Below are positions 36,901 to 46,600 of a stretch of DNA of 64,000 bases, one piece after another. This DNA is from Romanomermis culicivorax. Its lineage: Eukaryota > Nematoda > Enoplea > Mermithida > Mermithidae. The number at the start of each line of letters is the position of its first letter. Within the stretch, counting starts at the first letter, position 1. Under the pieces are notes generated by a model that was not told where the DNA came from, did not search any database, and worked only from the letters and a program-made list of their open reading frames with translations. The position numbers and the translations under genes were made by a program. The stretch covers positions 186,001-250,000 of the forward strand of contig CAWUHX010000081.1 in the NCBI GenBank assembly GCA_963922205.1, in the 5' to 3' direction.

Positions 36901-38533
36901 TATGAATCGACACACAATGAAATATTTTACTTCTACGCTATTGGCCAATCACTTGTTTTGCTTTTTCACATACAAACACAACTGATCGAAGTGACTTTGG
37001 TTTCACACACAAGTAGCGAACACAAGTAGTATTTCAAGGACAACATAAACTTCGCATTTCCAAAATCACGCATGTTTTACAGAAGAACGCAACCGACAAA
37101 CTTTTCTTAGAACCTCAAATTGGACATTTTACGGTAAGTCTGTTAGATTTTGAGGACGTAGATAATTTATTCAATTTTTGAAATTCTGGGAACGTGCGAG
37201 TTTGCATGCAAAAATGAAATGTTTCTTTGAGGAACTATGTGTTTTTTTTCTCTGGAAAACTTTTTCTGTATGTAGAAAAATGTGGGTAAAATTTACGTAT
37301 ATTGAAAACTTCTAAACTGTAATGATTGTATCACTCGCAAATGCATACTTTCAAGGGTCAAAATTAAAATGAATTTGATAAGGCACATAGATCAATTTTG
37401 ATTCAAATCATATAATATGCCAAGTTAAGACGGACGCCAAAACACCAAATTAGGACGGACGCCAAGTTAGGACAGACGCCAAGTTAGGATGGACGCCAAG
37501 TTCAGTGAAAATCATTTTTTTCCGTATTAAACTTACTTTCACTGCATTGCTGCATTGTTCATTTCAAAATGAATGGAGTATAGCTCATGAAATTGGAAAG
37601 CAAGTTTTATTTTATAATTTTGTCTTTTCCTTCTTAATCACACTTGATATGTAGTTAAAAATTTGTGAGGACATCCAACTAACCCAATCTCTCTGAACAA
37701 AAAAGTTCTTCAGTAATAGTTTCGTGTAAACAATTTTGACTTACAGTGCATATTATCGTCATTTTTAAATTTGCCTTATCGAATAGAAGCCGTCCTCTTA
37801 TAGATCATGTACCAAAGAGCTTCTATAAAGATTCAAGTGGATCAGCATTTCACAATGCAAATTCTGAGAAAATATAAGAGAAAAAATGAAAAACCAAGTC
37901 CGCACAGAAGAAGGCTCAATGACGAGGAATAATTTTTGTTCTAGTGCAGGGCCAATTGACGTTTTTTTGTTGAAATTGTAAGAGATTTCAAGTTGGAGCC
38001 CAGTAGAAGATAATAGACCTGCCCTTCAGTAGAACCCACACCGGAACTGAGAATATCATTGAACTCGCGAGTTTCAGGATGGGTAAATATGCTACAAACA
38101 TTTTATTAAAAAAACAGATGCAGGTTTTATGAGTCTTTCCTGGTTTTGAACTTCAGTTTTAGTCCTTTTCTAGACTGACAAAAGGGAAAAATCGTTACAA
38201 TAAACTGACCTCATACGCACTCGTCAACTTCATATCGTAAAAGATGGGTATGAAAACCACCGACGTCACCGCTATAGCTACGACGTACGACAAAGCGACC
38301 ATCCAGTACATAGTGCCGTAGAAGTACAATTCGGAAGCAGTGCCCAACATAGTGATGGCCGACAAAAAACTGGCCAACAGAGACATCGAGACGGGGAAAA
38401 CCGACATATTGCGATCGGCCATCAAAAATTCCCTATTCGTCCTTTGTCGATCGCCTCGAAAGGCATAATAGAATCCGACAGCTGTCGAGGCCAATAGGGT
38501 GATCGAAAAAACGACGTAATCCCAAATTTGCAT
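27922..38533 (-). CDS. SLC5-family sodium/solute symporter, copy B, two possible C-termini
   Basis: Exons in coding order: 38210-38533, 32853-32918, 32675-32794, 32468-32622, 32265-32405, 32073-32202, 31932-32020, 31402-31591, 31265-31351 and 29894-30194. Then follows either 29774-29832 (553 residues, ending TTIIKHL) or 27922-28205 (628 residues, ending MSLLMA). Both last exons fit the phase-1 donor at 29894. Family marks include [73 protein letters not shown] and [15 protein letters not shown]. Exon lengths equal those of copy A except exons 8 and 10. Intron 1 is 5.3 kb against 1.1 kb in copy A because it contains the telomere-repeat foldback element and a MITE. The long tail has a hydrophobic start and a charged end. 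Substrate unknown. Confidence 0.92.
28402..28652. mobile_element. TATAGTCTG-family MITE, well-preserved copy
   Basis: About 250 bp with terminal inverted repeats: left tatagtctgtttttcttgaa, right ending aaaacagactata. The ends and the TA step fit a Tc1/mariner-type MITE. It shares long blocks with 33277-33521 and 40959-41190 ('atgaaagtggaaagcaagta', 'aacgattttgac', 'tttggaagcatttta'). Confidence 0.8.
29833..29893 (-). other. Short intron before the alternative last exon of copy B
   Basis: Donor AAC-G/GTATG at 29893 and acceptor TTGCAG at 29833 define a 61-bp intron on the short-tail route. On the long-tail route the same donor would pair with TTTCAG at 28206, skipping the short exon. Both joins keep the frame open. 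Confidence 0.5.
30780..30800. repeat. Poly-C run in an SLC5 copy B intron
   Basis: A run of about eleven C sits in the intron between the exons at 31265-31351 and 29894-30194. The surrounding open frame on the minus strand (30406-30825) has no family similarity I recognise and is not called. Confidence 0.4.
33085..33235. mobile_element. GCAGCTTAA-family repeat, copy 1
   Basis: The stretch carries repeated 'gctgcag/ctgcagc' words, the phrase 'taccattgctgttggtacagc' trimmed, 'acacataacgtgtcgagaaaa' trimmed, and an end 'cttatatgaaacc'. Similar arrangements occur at 42090-42260 and 62180-62395. It is probably a small inverted-repeat element family. It lies in intron 1 of SLC5 copy B. Confidence 0.5.
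33277..33521. mobile_element. TATAGTCTG-family MITE in intron 1 of SLC5 copy B
   Basis: About 245 bp and very similar to 28402-28652, for example 'atgaaagtggaaagcaagta', 'tgagcgtactgat' and 'ggaagcattttataaaaa'. The left tip is eroded; the right tip is gcagactata. Confidence 0.75.
34506..37502. mobile_element. Foldback-type element with minisatellite arms and a telomere-repeat core
   Basis: From outside inward: a 17-bp minisatellite (ggcgtccgtcccaactt) at 34506-34652, inverted at 37427-37502. Next comes an inverted repeat of about 205-240 bp, 34800-35005 against 36673-36911. It matches over long blocks such as 'ttttatctacaaag' and 'aaatttaccatt', and itself contains 16-17 bp units of the type gtcccgattcctcgaaa. 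The core is the TTAGGC-type array at 35010-36325 plus about 350 bp of other sequence. Right-side sequence 36912-37426 is longer than its left counterpart. No transposase frame is visible and no target duplication could be fixed. The whole structure lies in intron 1 of SLC5 copy B. Confidence 0.75.
35010..36325 (-). repeat. Interstitial telomeric repeat array, (TTAGGC)n with variants
   Basis: About 1.3 kb of CCTAAG on the plus strand, i.e. TTAGGC on the minus strand, the nematode telomere unit. Variants include TTTGGC (ccaaag, about 35152-35190), TCAGGC (cctgag) and blocks of TTAGGG (ccctaa at 35425-35441, 35711-35727 and 35868-35885). Longer phrases recur: 'accagaagcctaagcataag' at about 35438 returns 287 bp later, and 'cctgagtctaagcctaagcc' at about 35206 returns about 350 bp later. 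This suggests block duplication inside the array. The 440-codon minus-strand frame (Leu-Arg repeats) is a by-product. Confidence 0.95.
37580..37790. repeat. Degenerate TATAGTCTG-family MITE
   Basis: Recognised by 'ttggaaagcaagtttta', 'aaaatttgtgagga' and 'gtgtaaacaattttgac' in the order found in the preserved copies. Both tips are eroded. It lies in intron 1 of SLC5 copy B. Confidence 0.45.
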
Positions 38534-40323
38534 AGTTACGGTATATCAGAGAAGGCGAAAATGCAAAAATAGTCTCTGGAACGGTTATAGTTTTCCGTTA
38601 TTTGTACAAGTGTTTCATTATTTATCACTGCCAAATGAAGAAATCCTGAACTTATCTGAAAAACTTGTTTGATTATGGCGGGAAATGCTCCAAACCCGTT
38701 ACGAAAGGTTCTTCACGTTTACTTATATTCACTTATTTTCTTTATAATTTTCATTTTTGTGTTGTATTTAATTCCAGGAATTTTCTAGAATAGCCGCTTC
38801 TGTAAACAAAATTGTAGTTTTTTACACAAGATCCTTGTTCTCTCAGTAGAATTAGAATTCGTGATCAATCTCAATTTATTGTTAGAATAAATGCTTAATG
38901 ATAATTATAGAAAAGCTTATTCACTCAATGAATTGTCCTGTCATTTGGCGACTCGCCATCAGTTTCGGGTGAAAAAATAAAAATTCTCGTGGTTTAAGTA
39001 GTGCAACATAGGAATAATAACATTAATCCGTCAGCTTTCTCGGGATAATAATTCTGATGTTCCACCAGCTCTTCAATTGCAGAGGTCTATTGTAGAGCTG
39101 CAAGAAGAAATTGTTTTAATTTTGACACCCTATTCCCTGGTATGCATTACTTCCTGCGTATCAATCACATCATATATTTTTCTATTCTCAGTTCTGTAGA
39201 TCGGTGGAAGTGCTCGTTATTTCCCTATAGATATGATTTTATTCGAATGATATTTCTCTGTTCGTTATTTTTCATTGAAAAGACAAACGTAAACCCTGCA
39301 CACACTTGGATACTTTTTTGCTTTAGTTGACTGGAGTTGGAAGAACAACCTGAGAAGAAAATATTTTGGCATGCGATGCAGGTTCATTATCTGTCCTTTC
39401 GAGGCTGATATGGAAATGAATGAAAGCATGAACTTCTCAGTCCCTGTCTCGAATTAGCTACCATTCAATTCATCAATGAAATGAATAATTTTTATTCACT
39501 TAATTAATGGATGTGTCCACGTTGTAGAATAGGGGCTGAATCAATTCAGTAGCTGAAATGCAAAATTTCATCTTAATGGTACGATTCCTGAATCGCACCA
39601 GGTCAGCTGCAGCTAACATGGGTATAAAGAATTTTAGTTACACGAAAATGTTTGCATCGGCAAGCTGAGTAATGTTACCTTGACTATTTCCACTTTGCAC
39701 TGAAATTCACATAAATATCGTCTACAATCGAAAGAACCTGATCTCGGGAACTATAACAGGTACATAACTGCACAAGTAGGAAATCACATTCAATGAAGCT
39801 CAGCGACATAAGAAAAGTTTCTCACAGGAAGACAATCTTATCACGCACTGTTTTTGATTCGTGAGCTCTTGAATTTCATAAAAGTTCAGTACAGAACTTA
39901 TGAAATTATGAAAACTTATGAAATATTATGAAAATTATGGTACGATATGTCCTCCAATGGACATGTACTGCTCAAAATTATATGTCTAATACATGTCTCA
40001 GCTTAAAATTCCCCCGTTGGTGGTATTCGATACAGGCGAACTTATCGCTGTAGACCACAATTATGCAAATTCAGTGTAATTATGACCTGTGGGTAAAAAA
40101 GATTAATGTAACATTCCTCGCACGTCTATAATATATCCTATTCACTATAACATGTACATATTTGAAAGACTTCGTGAGTCCGTGTTCAATATTGTGGTGG
40201 CAAAATTTATTACACTAAAACTATTCCTGTACTAAATACACGAGTACACGAAACAGGGTTTCTCGAGCAAGATTATATACATAATGTATGAAATATGTAC
40301 AGTACCCGTGCTAAATGTGCCCA
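38534..40323. other. Upstream region of SLC5 copy B; no gene seen
   Basis: Apart from the AACCGTTCCAGA motif at 38574-38590 shared with copy A, I see nothing that can be named. The downstream end of the scramblase-like gene enters at 40324. Confidence 0.3.
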
Positions 40324-43300
40324 TCATGGCGTGGTAACCGGAAACTTGACCGGTCCGAATTTCATGAACGCCCACATGGAGTAGCCGAGGCATACAGCTT
40401 TCAATGTGTAATTGTTGAAAGTTTGTTCGAACGTCGTGCAATAGCCAATATTATTACCGTGCCAGCCTAATTTAGGCCTTATTTTGCCGATCACATGATC
40501 GCTCCTCGTACACTCGAAAACGCGGCTGTCCATGGCCAAACCGAAAAATTTGGCCAACCGATAGAGCCAAGGCTTGCCGGCCGAAATTTTGACGTAGAAT
40601 TCTTTTTCGTCGTTTATTTTGACCACGGCGTAGAAACTGGCGTCCAAAGCCTTGGCGGCGGGGCGTGAGTGTCGACGGCCGTCTCTTAGAGCGGCCTGGA
40701 CGATGCGGTACGTGGTGACGCCAAGGACGTTTTTAACTTTACCGACCGTCTCGGGTTGCTGCAAACTGGCTCTTTGTTGGTAGCCGGTGGGCGGCTCCGC
40801 ATTAGTTGGGTACGGAAAATTTTTGGCCTCGTCACATAGCAAGGCGTTAAAGATGAATTCGCCGGTCAGATCTTGGAGCACGAAACCTTCGTGTTGGGTT
40901 AAGATGGCTGAAAATCATGAAAACAGTACAGGATGGTCTGATAAAAAAAATAATTCGACTATAGTCTGCTTTTCTTGAAATGCTTTTAAAATAATAGCAG
41001 TAGAAAGCAAATGATATTTTGTACTGTTACGATTTTCTACTGAATCACATAGGACTGAAAACTTGTGAGCACGCTCAATTAATCTTGATAATTTTTTTGA
41101 GTAAAAAAAAAATCTTAAAAGTTTTGTGTAGAGGATTTCGACGACAGTGCTGATTTTTGTAATTTTTCGATTTGAACGCATTTTATAAATTAAAGCAATT
41201 TTTGTAGCGGTTTTTACGGTATAGCAAACCCTGAATCACAGCGATGCTCTTTTAAAATGAACAACCTTATTGTCAATTTTACTATGTATGGTACAACAAG
41301 TACTGGATACGTCCTCAATTAAAAGAAGCTTGATATTTTGGACAGTAAGCCTTTGTGTTTTTTGTAGGTGGAAGTAACAGGAAAGGCAAAGACGAGAATT
41401 AAAAAAGAAAAAAGTATGGAACTAAGAAAATTGGAAAAAATTCTCGGCCAATAAATAAAAATTTCTGTGGAAAAAAGAATAATACAAAATTTACAAATTA
41501 AACATTGTGATGAGAAATACAAACTTGAAAGGACAATATAGAAAGAAGTAGAAAACGACGAAATCGAAATCCCACGCAAAGAAAACAGTGCATAAAAACA
41601 GGCGAAATAAACACCGAAAATTAAAACCACAAATACAGGAAAACAGAAAGAGACCCTAAGAGAAACAAACTGAAATCAAATATAGAAGAAACTAAGGAAA
41701 TGAAAAAATGACCTTCCCTGATTAAAATGAGGAGCATCAAACGAGATTATGAAACGGAAAAAACAAATGAATGCAGGAACAAACTGAAATATTGAGAAAA
41801 GAAACAAGAAATATAAATAAGGAAGAGATGTAAACAAAAAGTACAGAAAACAAGTTAAAAAGAAAAAATTCAACATAAAAGTGACATTGAAAAACGAGAA
41901 AGTAAGCTGAAGTCGTGGTAACGAAAAAGCAAAAATTAAAAATTAAAAGAGCAAATGTTATTTCGAGAAACGGGATAGAAATCAGTAATGGTATGTATAC
42001 GAATAATACGAATACATCAACAGAGGGGCAAAAATGCAAACAACGCAACAAGGGAGGGAAAATAAGGACCAGAGTCTCGTTTCATCAGAAGTGTTATGCT
42101 GTTTCTACTGAGATGCAGCTCAGCTTTAGATTGACTCCTACACATAATATATTGAGAAAGTTAAGCAGTACCGTAACGGCAATGTCATGTAACATGCAGA
42201 GTTAAGCTACAGCATGTAGCTTAAGTTTCATATAGGTTTTATGTAGGACTTAAGTTGCAGAAAAAGCAGTGTGACTTTTTATGTGCGGAAATTTTTTTTA
42301 TGTTGCTCTACGTGGATTCACCCAAAAAATATTCGTTTTTTTATTTATTTCAACTCACGAATTTTCAGAAGCAGAAAGCAAAGAAAATATAAATTACATT
42401 TGCTTGGAAACAAGAAGAGCATTTTATCTTCGATGTTCACAGGCTATTCCATGCCATACACTTTATATTCATTTTTGTGGTGTTATTTTACAAGATTCTG
42501 TTGAAATTTCACCAAATTATAATGTATGAATAAATATATTCGGGTTCAGATTTTTCCACGAAATTTTAGCTTTTGTTTTACGAGCACGTTTAGTGTTTGT
42601 CAAACACTGCCGTACCTACATCATTTGTTTGAACATGTGCCATCATTATGATGTCTGTTGACATTATGGATACTTGGGAAAAGTCATCAGTGAAATGTCA
42701 ATTTTTGTTTACCTGATCTTCAACGTCTAAAAGGACTGGAAATCGGTGCAGACAAAAGTAAACTGATTTTGGTGTACATTTCTTTGTCGGCATTCCTTGA
42801 TCTGTGCTTTATGGAACCGCTTGTGGTCAAAAACACTTATTGCTTCGAAATCATTCACTCAGCTTTTCTCAAGTGTAGAAAGCTAGTTGAGTGAATTCTT
42901 CACTTAACAAGCTCAGCGAAAAGTGCAAGGAGACTGACTAGAAGGAAGCAGAAGGTAAAGAAGGAGAAATTGCAAATAAAAAAGGTTCAGTGTTCAGTCC
43001 GCTCAATTTCGATTGATGTTGAAGCATCTCGACAGATAAGAAAGGTAAAAGCAATACGATATTGTTGGCTACTTAAGTTTCAAGTTGGTGTGCAAATTGG
43101 TAGACAGAAATCAGTCGGTGAATTTAAAACTCAATGAACTCTAGCTAAAATACATAGAATTTAAAAACATGAAAGTACAGTATAATCTCTATGTGTTGAA
43201 AATCCTGCTGAATGTAGGAAGACTATTTTGACATACTGTAGAGTAAGACTGCTGTAACAGAAAGATTTTCACAATGTCAATAACATGGATAAATTTGGTC

Positions 43301-43687
43301 TTCCTGACATTAAACATGCTCCTCACCTTTAAAAACAGGAAGGTCGTTGTCCACATCGTAAACTAAAAAAGGCACGTCACTGAACTGGCCAGTTATGGAA
43401 AATTGTGCTATGAGTGACTCGAAAACTTGATTGTCGGCGCAAATTAATTTCAGGCGGCGGACGTCGTCCAATCGGGCGCATTGGGCAAATTTTTGGCAGT
43501 CGGTCAAACCGGTAGCGGCTTTGGACAGTAATTTGTCGCCGGCCCTCATAGTGGCGGCGCTCATGCGCCTGCCTTGCTCCCATAGTTTGTCGGTGATGGA
43601 TTTTCGGGCGCCGCCGACGCTCATGGTCGTCGTCGAGGTCAAAGAATTAGAAATGCTCGCCCGGTGTGATTTTTCGGACGGCTTCAT
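40324..43687 (-). CDS. Two-exon protein resembling scramblase/LURP-one (tubby-like fold) proteins
   Basis: Exons 43327-43687 and 40324-40907 join in phase 1 (donor AAA-G/GTGAGG, acceptor TTTTCAG) to 314 residues. The N-terminal 60 residues are Ser/Thr/Lys-rich and probably disordered. After that come alternating hydrophobic strands: VPFLVYDVDNDLPVF, then HEGFVLQDLTGEFIF, SFYAVVKINDEKEFYVKI, DHVIGKIRPKLGW and, near the C-terminus, YTLKAVCLGYSMWAFMKFG. The order and the end pattern (GKI..., a Phe-rich strand, then KAV.LG) recall phospholipid scramblase and LURP-one families. Those fold as a 12-strand barrel around a C-terminal helix. The match is by eye and weak; a nematode-specific family is equally possible. 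The G/C content of the exons is clearly higher than the surroundings, which supports real coding. The 2.4-kb intron holds a TATAGTCTG MITE and an A-rich repeat. Confidence 0.65.
40959..41190. mobile_element. TATAGTCTG-family MITE in the scramblase-like gene
   Basis: The left tip is ctatagtctgcttttcttga. Internal blocks 'gaaagcaaatgatatttt', 'gtgagcacgctcaa' and 'cgacagtgctgat' agree with other copies. The right tip is eroded. Confidence 0.7.
41335..42060. repeat. T-poor, A-rich strand-asymmetric stretch
   Basis: Over about 700 bp the plus strand is dominated by A with G and few T runs. This opens long hydrophobic frames on the minus strand that I regard as artefacts. Stretches with the opposite bias and similar wording (ttttatttc, tttcgttt) occur at 34680-34770, 51360-51450, 54060-54160, 61890-61985 and 63460-63600. 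Confidence 0.5.
42090..42260. mobile_element. GCAGCTTAA-family repeat, copy 2
   Basis: Contains 'gcagctcagcttta', 'cctacacataata', 'agttaagctacagcatgtagc' trimmed and 'taagtttcatatagg', in the arrangement also seen at 33085-33235 and 62180-62395. It lies in the intron of the scramblase-like gene. Confidence 0.5.
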
Positions 43688-46600
43688 ATTTTATAGAATA
43701 ATTTGAGATACCGCGGTGAGGAAAAGAAAGGCTAGAAAATGAAAATTTGTACCGTAAGGAATACTTAGACGATGTGACGCCAGCAAGCACTATGCCTTAT
43801 ACGAAAAGCATTAATCTAAAAATTTGTGCTCATTTTCGGTCATTTTTTTAAAGCTCTAAGCAGGATGAAAAAATTATTCGGAAATGTGAAAATTCGTTCG
43901 TCTAAAATTAATTTTACTGTAAAAATCAATGATTCTCCAGATTCAACAACAAAATCACGTGTATGTATATATCTAAGTTTATTGTGCCTAGTGTCCATCG
44001 AAGTTTGATTTTCACTGACTGATGAAACTGGCAATGAATGTCCCGAATTTCGAGAGATGAAAATTTTTAATCAGTATTTTCAAATTGAGACATTTTTATG
44101 CCCGGTCAGTATTCCGAGTAATCTCGAGTTCTAAGTAATGACAAATTTTAGAATATTAAACATTTGAACCGTATTGAAACAATAAGTTCTGTTAATAAAA
44201 TTCTCCGACAAAGGGGTATTAAATTTTACTGTCTAAGAAGAACCATCTAGCACCATGGTACATTCATATTAAAAATCAACTTAATTTCTCTAATGACTAA
44301 TTTTGCACCAAAAAAGTATACTTTCCTACAATTTTCACATTCGTTAAAAATTACTAAATTTTAATCACATGAATGTCACGGCAATTTAACTTCAATCAGA
44401 ATTTGTGAGTAGGGGCGAGGCTTCTAGAATACCGCTTTTTGATTCATGCCTGAAACTGTTCTGGCTTTAACATAGTTTGGAGTCATGATAAACTATTAGA
44501 CTTATGCCATTTTTTTGAGACCATGCAATTCTGATAAGCAGGACTTGGCTGTATAACATGCACGATTTTATTCGAGAAAAACAGTTCTGATCTCATGAGT
44601 GAAGCAAGAATCACTGCTTTTACAGGGAAATCTGTCATGTCGTCAAAAGAATATCTATCAAGACGTTTCTACTTTGAAACTGGTGAATGAATTCCGTGTT
44701 CCAAAAACATATCAAAAAACGATTTCGTTTCAGTTCATCTATATTTAACTTGAAGTTAACTTCGTCTGCTATACGTACCCCTTTTCAGAATCTTTCGATG
44801 TTCCTTTATGCTGTTGTCAGTGAGCAAGATTACCGAACTTTTCAATGGCAAAAGACTTTCGATGAACGCTAAACTACTTATGCCATTTGTAACTTGACGT
44901 CAAAAACAAGAAAACAGCATAAATTAGCTAAAAACCTTCAAGCTTACAAAAATCTATCAACGTATGGAGCCTTTTATTGGCGAAAAAATAATGAAAATCA
45001 GCTGTTATGTGAAAAATTGATGGCTGGCGAAATCGATTTGAAACAAGCTGAAGAGGTATTAATAACTTGGGCAATCCAGATCGGTATCCAAAATATGATT
45101 GGTTTTTCAAATGTGGTGCGAGAATTCACCTTCCGACTTAGAGTAATTAATTTCCCACAAAAAGCAGTTCTCAAGCCAAAGTTCGCAGTAATGTCAATCA
45201 AACCTCCTCCTCCTGCCCACGGATAACGCAGTTTTTGTGATAGGTGAAGCTAATTTCGCTTGTCAGACGATAGCAGCAGACAGTAAACCTATTGGAAAAG
45301 AGTCAGCCTGAAAATACCGCTCGAGGGGCAAAGACCAAGCAATAACAAAATTAGTTTTCAATCACCAAAATTGGAGCAGCTTTTCATTTCCATCAACCTT
45401 TCTTACGACATTGATACGCAAGTTTGAAATGAAAAATATGTTTCAGATTGCTATTAGTCTAGTAGCCAGTAAACGTACACATAAAAGTTTGTCTACATTC
45501 ATTATTCTTACGATCGGTTTTATATCAGTTTCATGTGTTTGGCACGAAATGAGAAATGTCTTCAAAATCCTTTATACAACGGTTCAACAGTAGAATTTTG
45601 GCTCCAAAATTTCGAGATTAGTTGTGTTGGTTCAAGAATTTTCAGTTCCATGTGACGTGTGCTGGCAGAAAAAACAAAAGCATGGAACAATACTTGCTCT
45701 GTAGCTCCATTTGAAGAGCATGAAAAGAAAAGAGGTTACACAATTGATATTCGTGGCAAAATGGAGTGGCAGAATATACCATAAGAAAACCTATATTTTT
45801 CTGTTTTCTATAAAATGCTTTCAAATTGAAGAATGATAAAAACTGGTCTGTTATCGGTATCTCTAAACAGAGTACATGCTGTGTTTACCTTGACATTTCT
45901 TTAATTTGTAAGCATTTCAAGAAAAACAAACTATAGTATATTAATATCATTGGGTTTTTTTATTGATTCACACCTCAATCAAAAGATTTAATGGTTTCTA
46001 AACTCCGGGTGTGTAAAGGCGTTCAGAATTAACATTATTTTCCCTGAAGTAAAACGTCCCGACTTTAGGTTGAAATTCAAGCTTAAATTTCATTTATTTC
46101 AGATTATATTCAAAAAATGGCATATTAACCACTGAAAAAGGAAATGAAATTTGATGACTTAGCTAGATGATTCTGTCAAAAGTCGCTTCAAAATAGAGTA
46201 ATTTAACCGGCGTAGAATTTTTCAAAAACCTGAAGCCTAAAGACGTGGATTTTTCTTCTTTGCAAATCACGTTTCATTCTCTTAATCAAAAAGTTACTTG
46301 CTCTGTCGAATAAATGCCGAAACTAATTATGAACAGAATTTTTTCAAACGAAAGTAAACTGATCGAGTGGAAAAAAGTTTTTCGATAGAGAAATTTTTCC
46401 ACCCGGAATAAATGCATCTACGTTTCGTAAGAAAAGTCAGATACGACAAAATAAATTTAAAAAGGCGCACCTGAAAGCATGGACTACGTGAGCATAAAAT
46501 AAAATACACAATGAATACTAAATACTGTAGAAAATATGCTATTTCTGCAGTCTATAGAGAGAAAGAGAAATCGGAAAGTCAATAACAAAACCGCAAACAT

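Noticed and set aside
41319-42051. Overlapping hydrophobic minus-strand frames that look like membrane proteins
   Set aside because: They arise from the A-rich, T-poor plus strand (Phe/Ile/Leu codons on the complement). Two frames are open at once and no splice or family support exists.
44894-45226. 110-codon plus-strand open frame with a Lys-rich start
   Set aside because: Possible exon, but no recognised domain, no neighbouring exons and no clear splice partners; left as unsupported.
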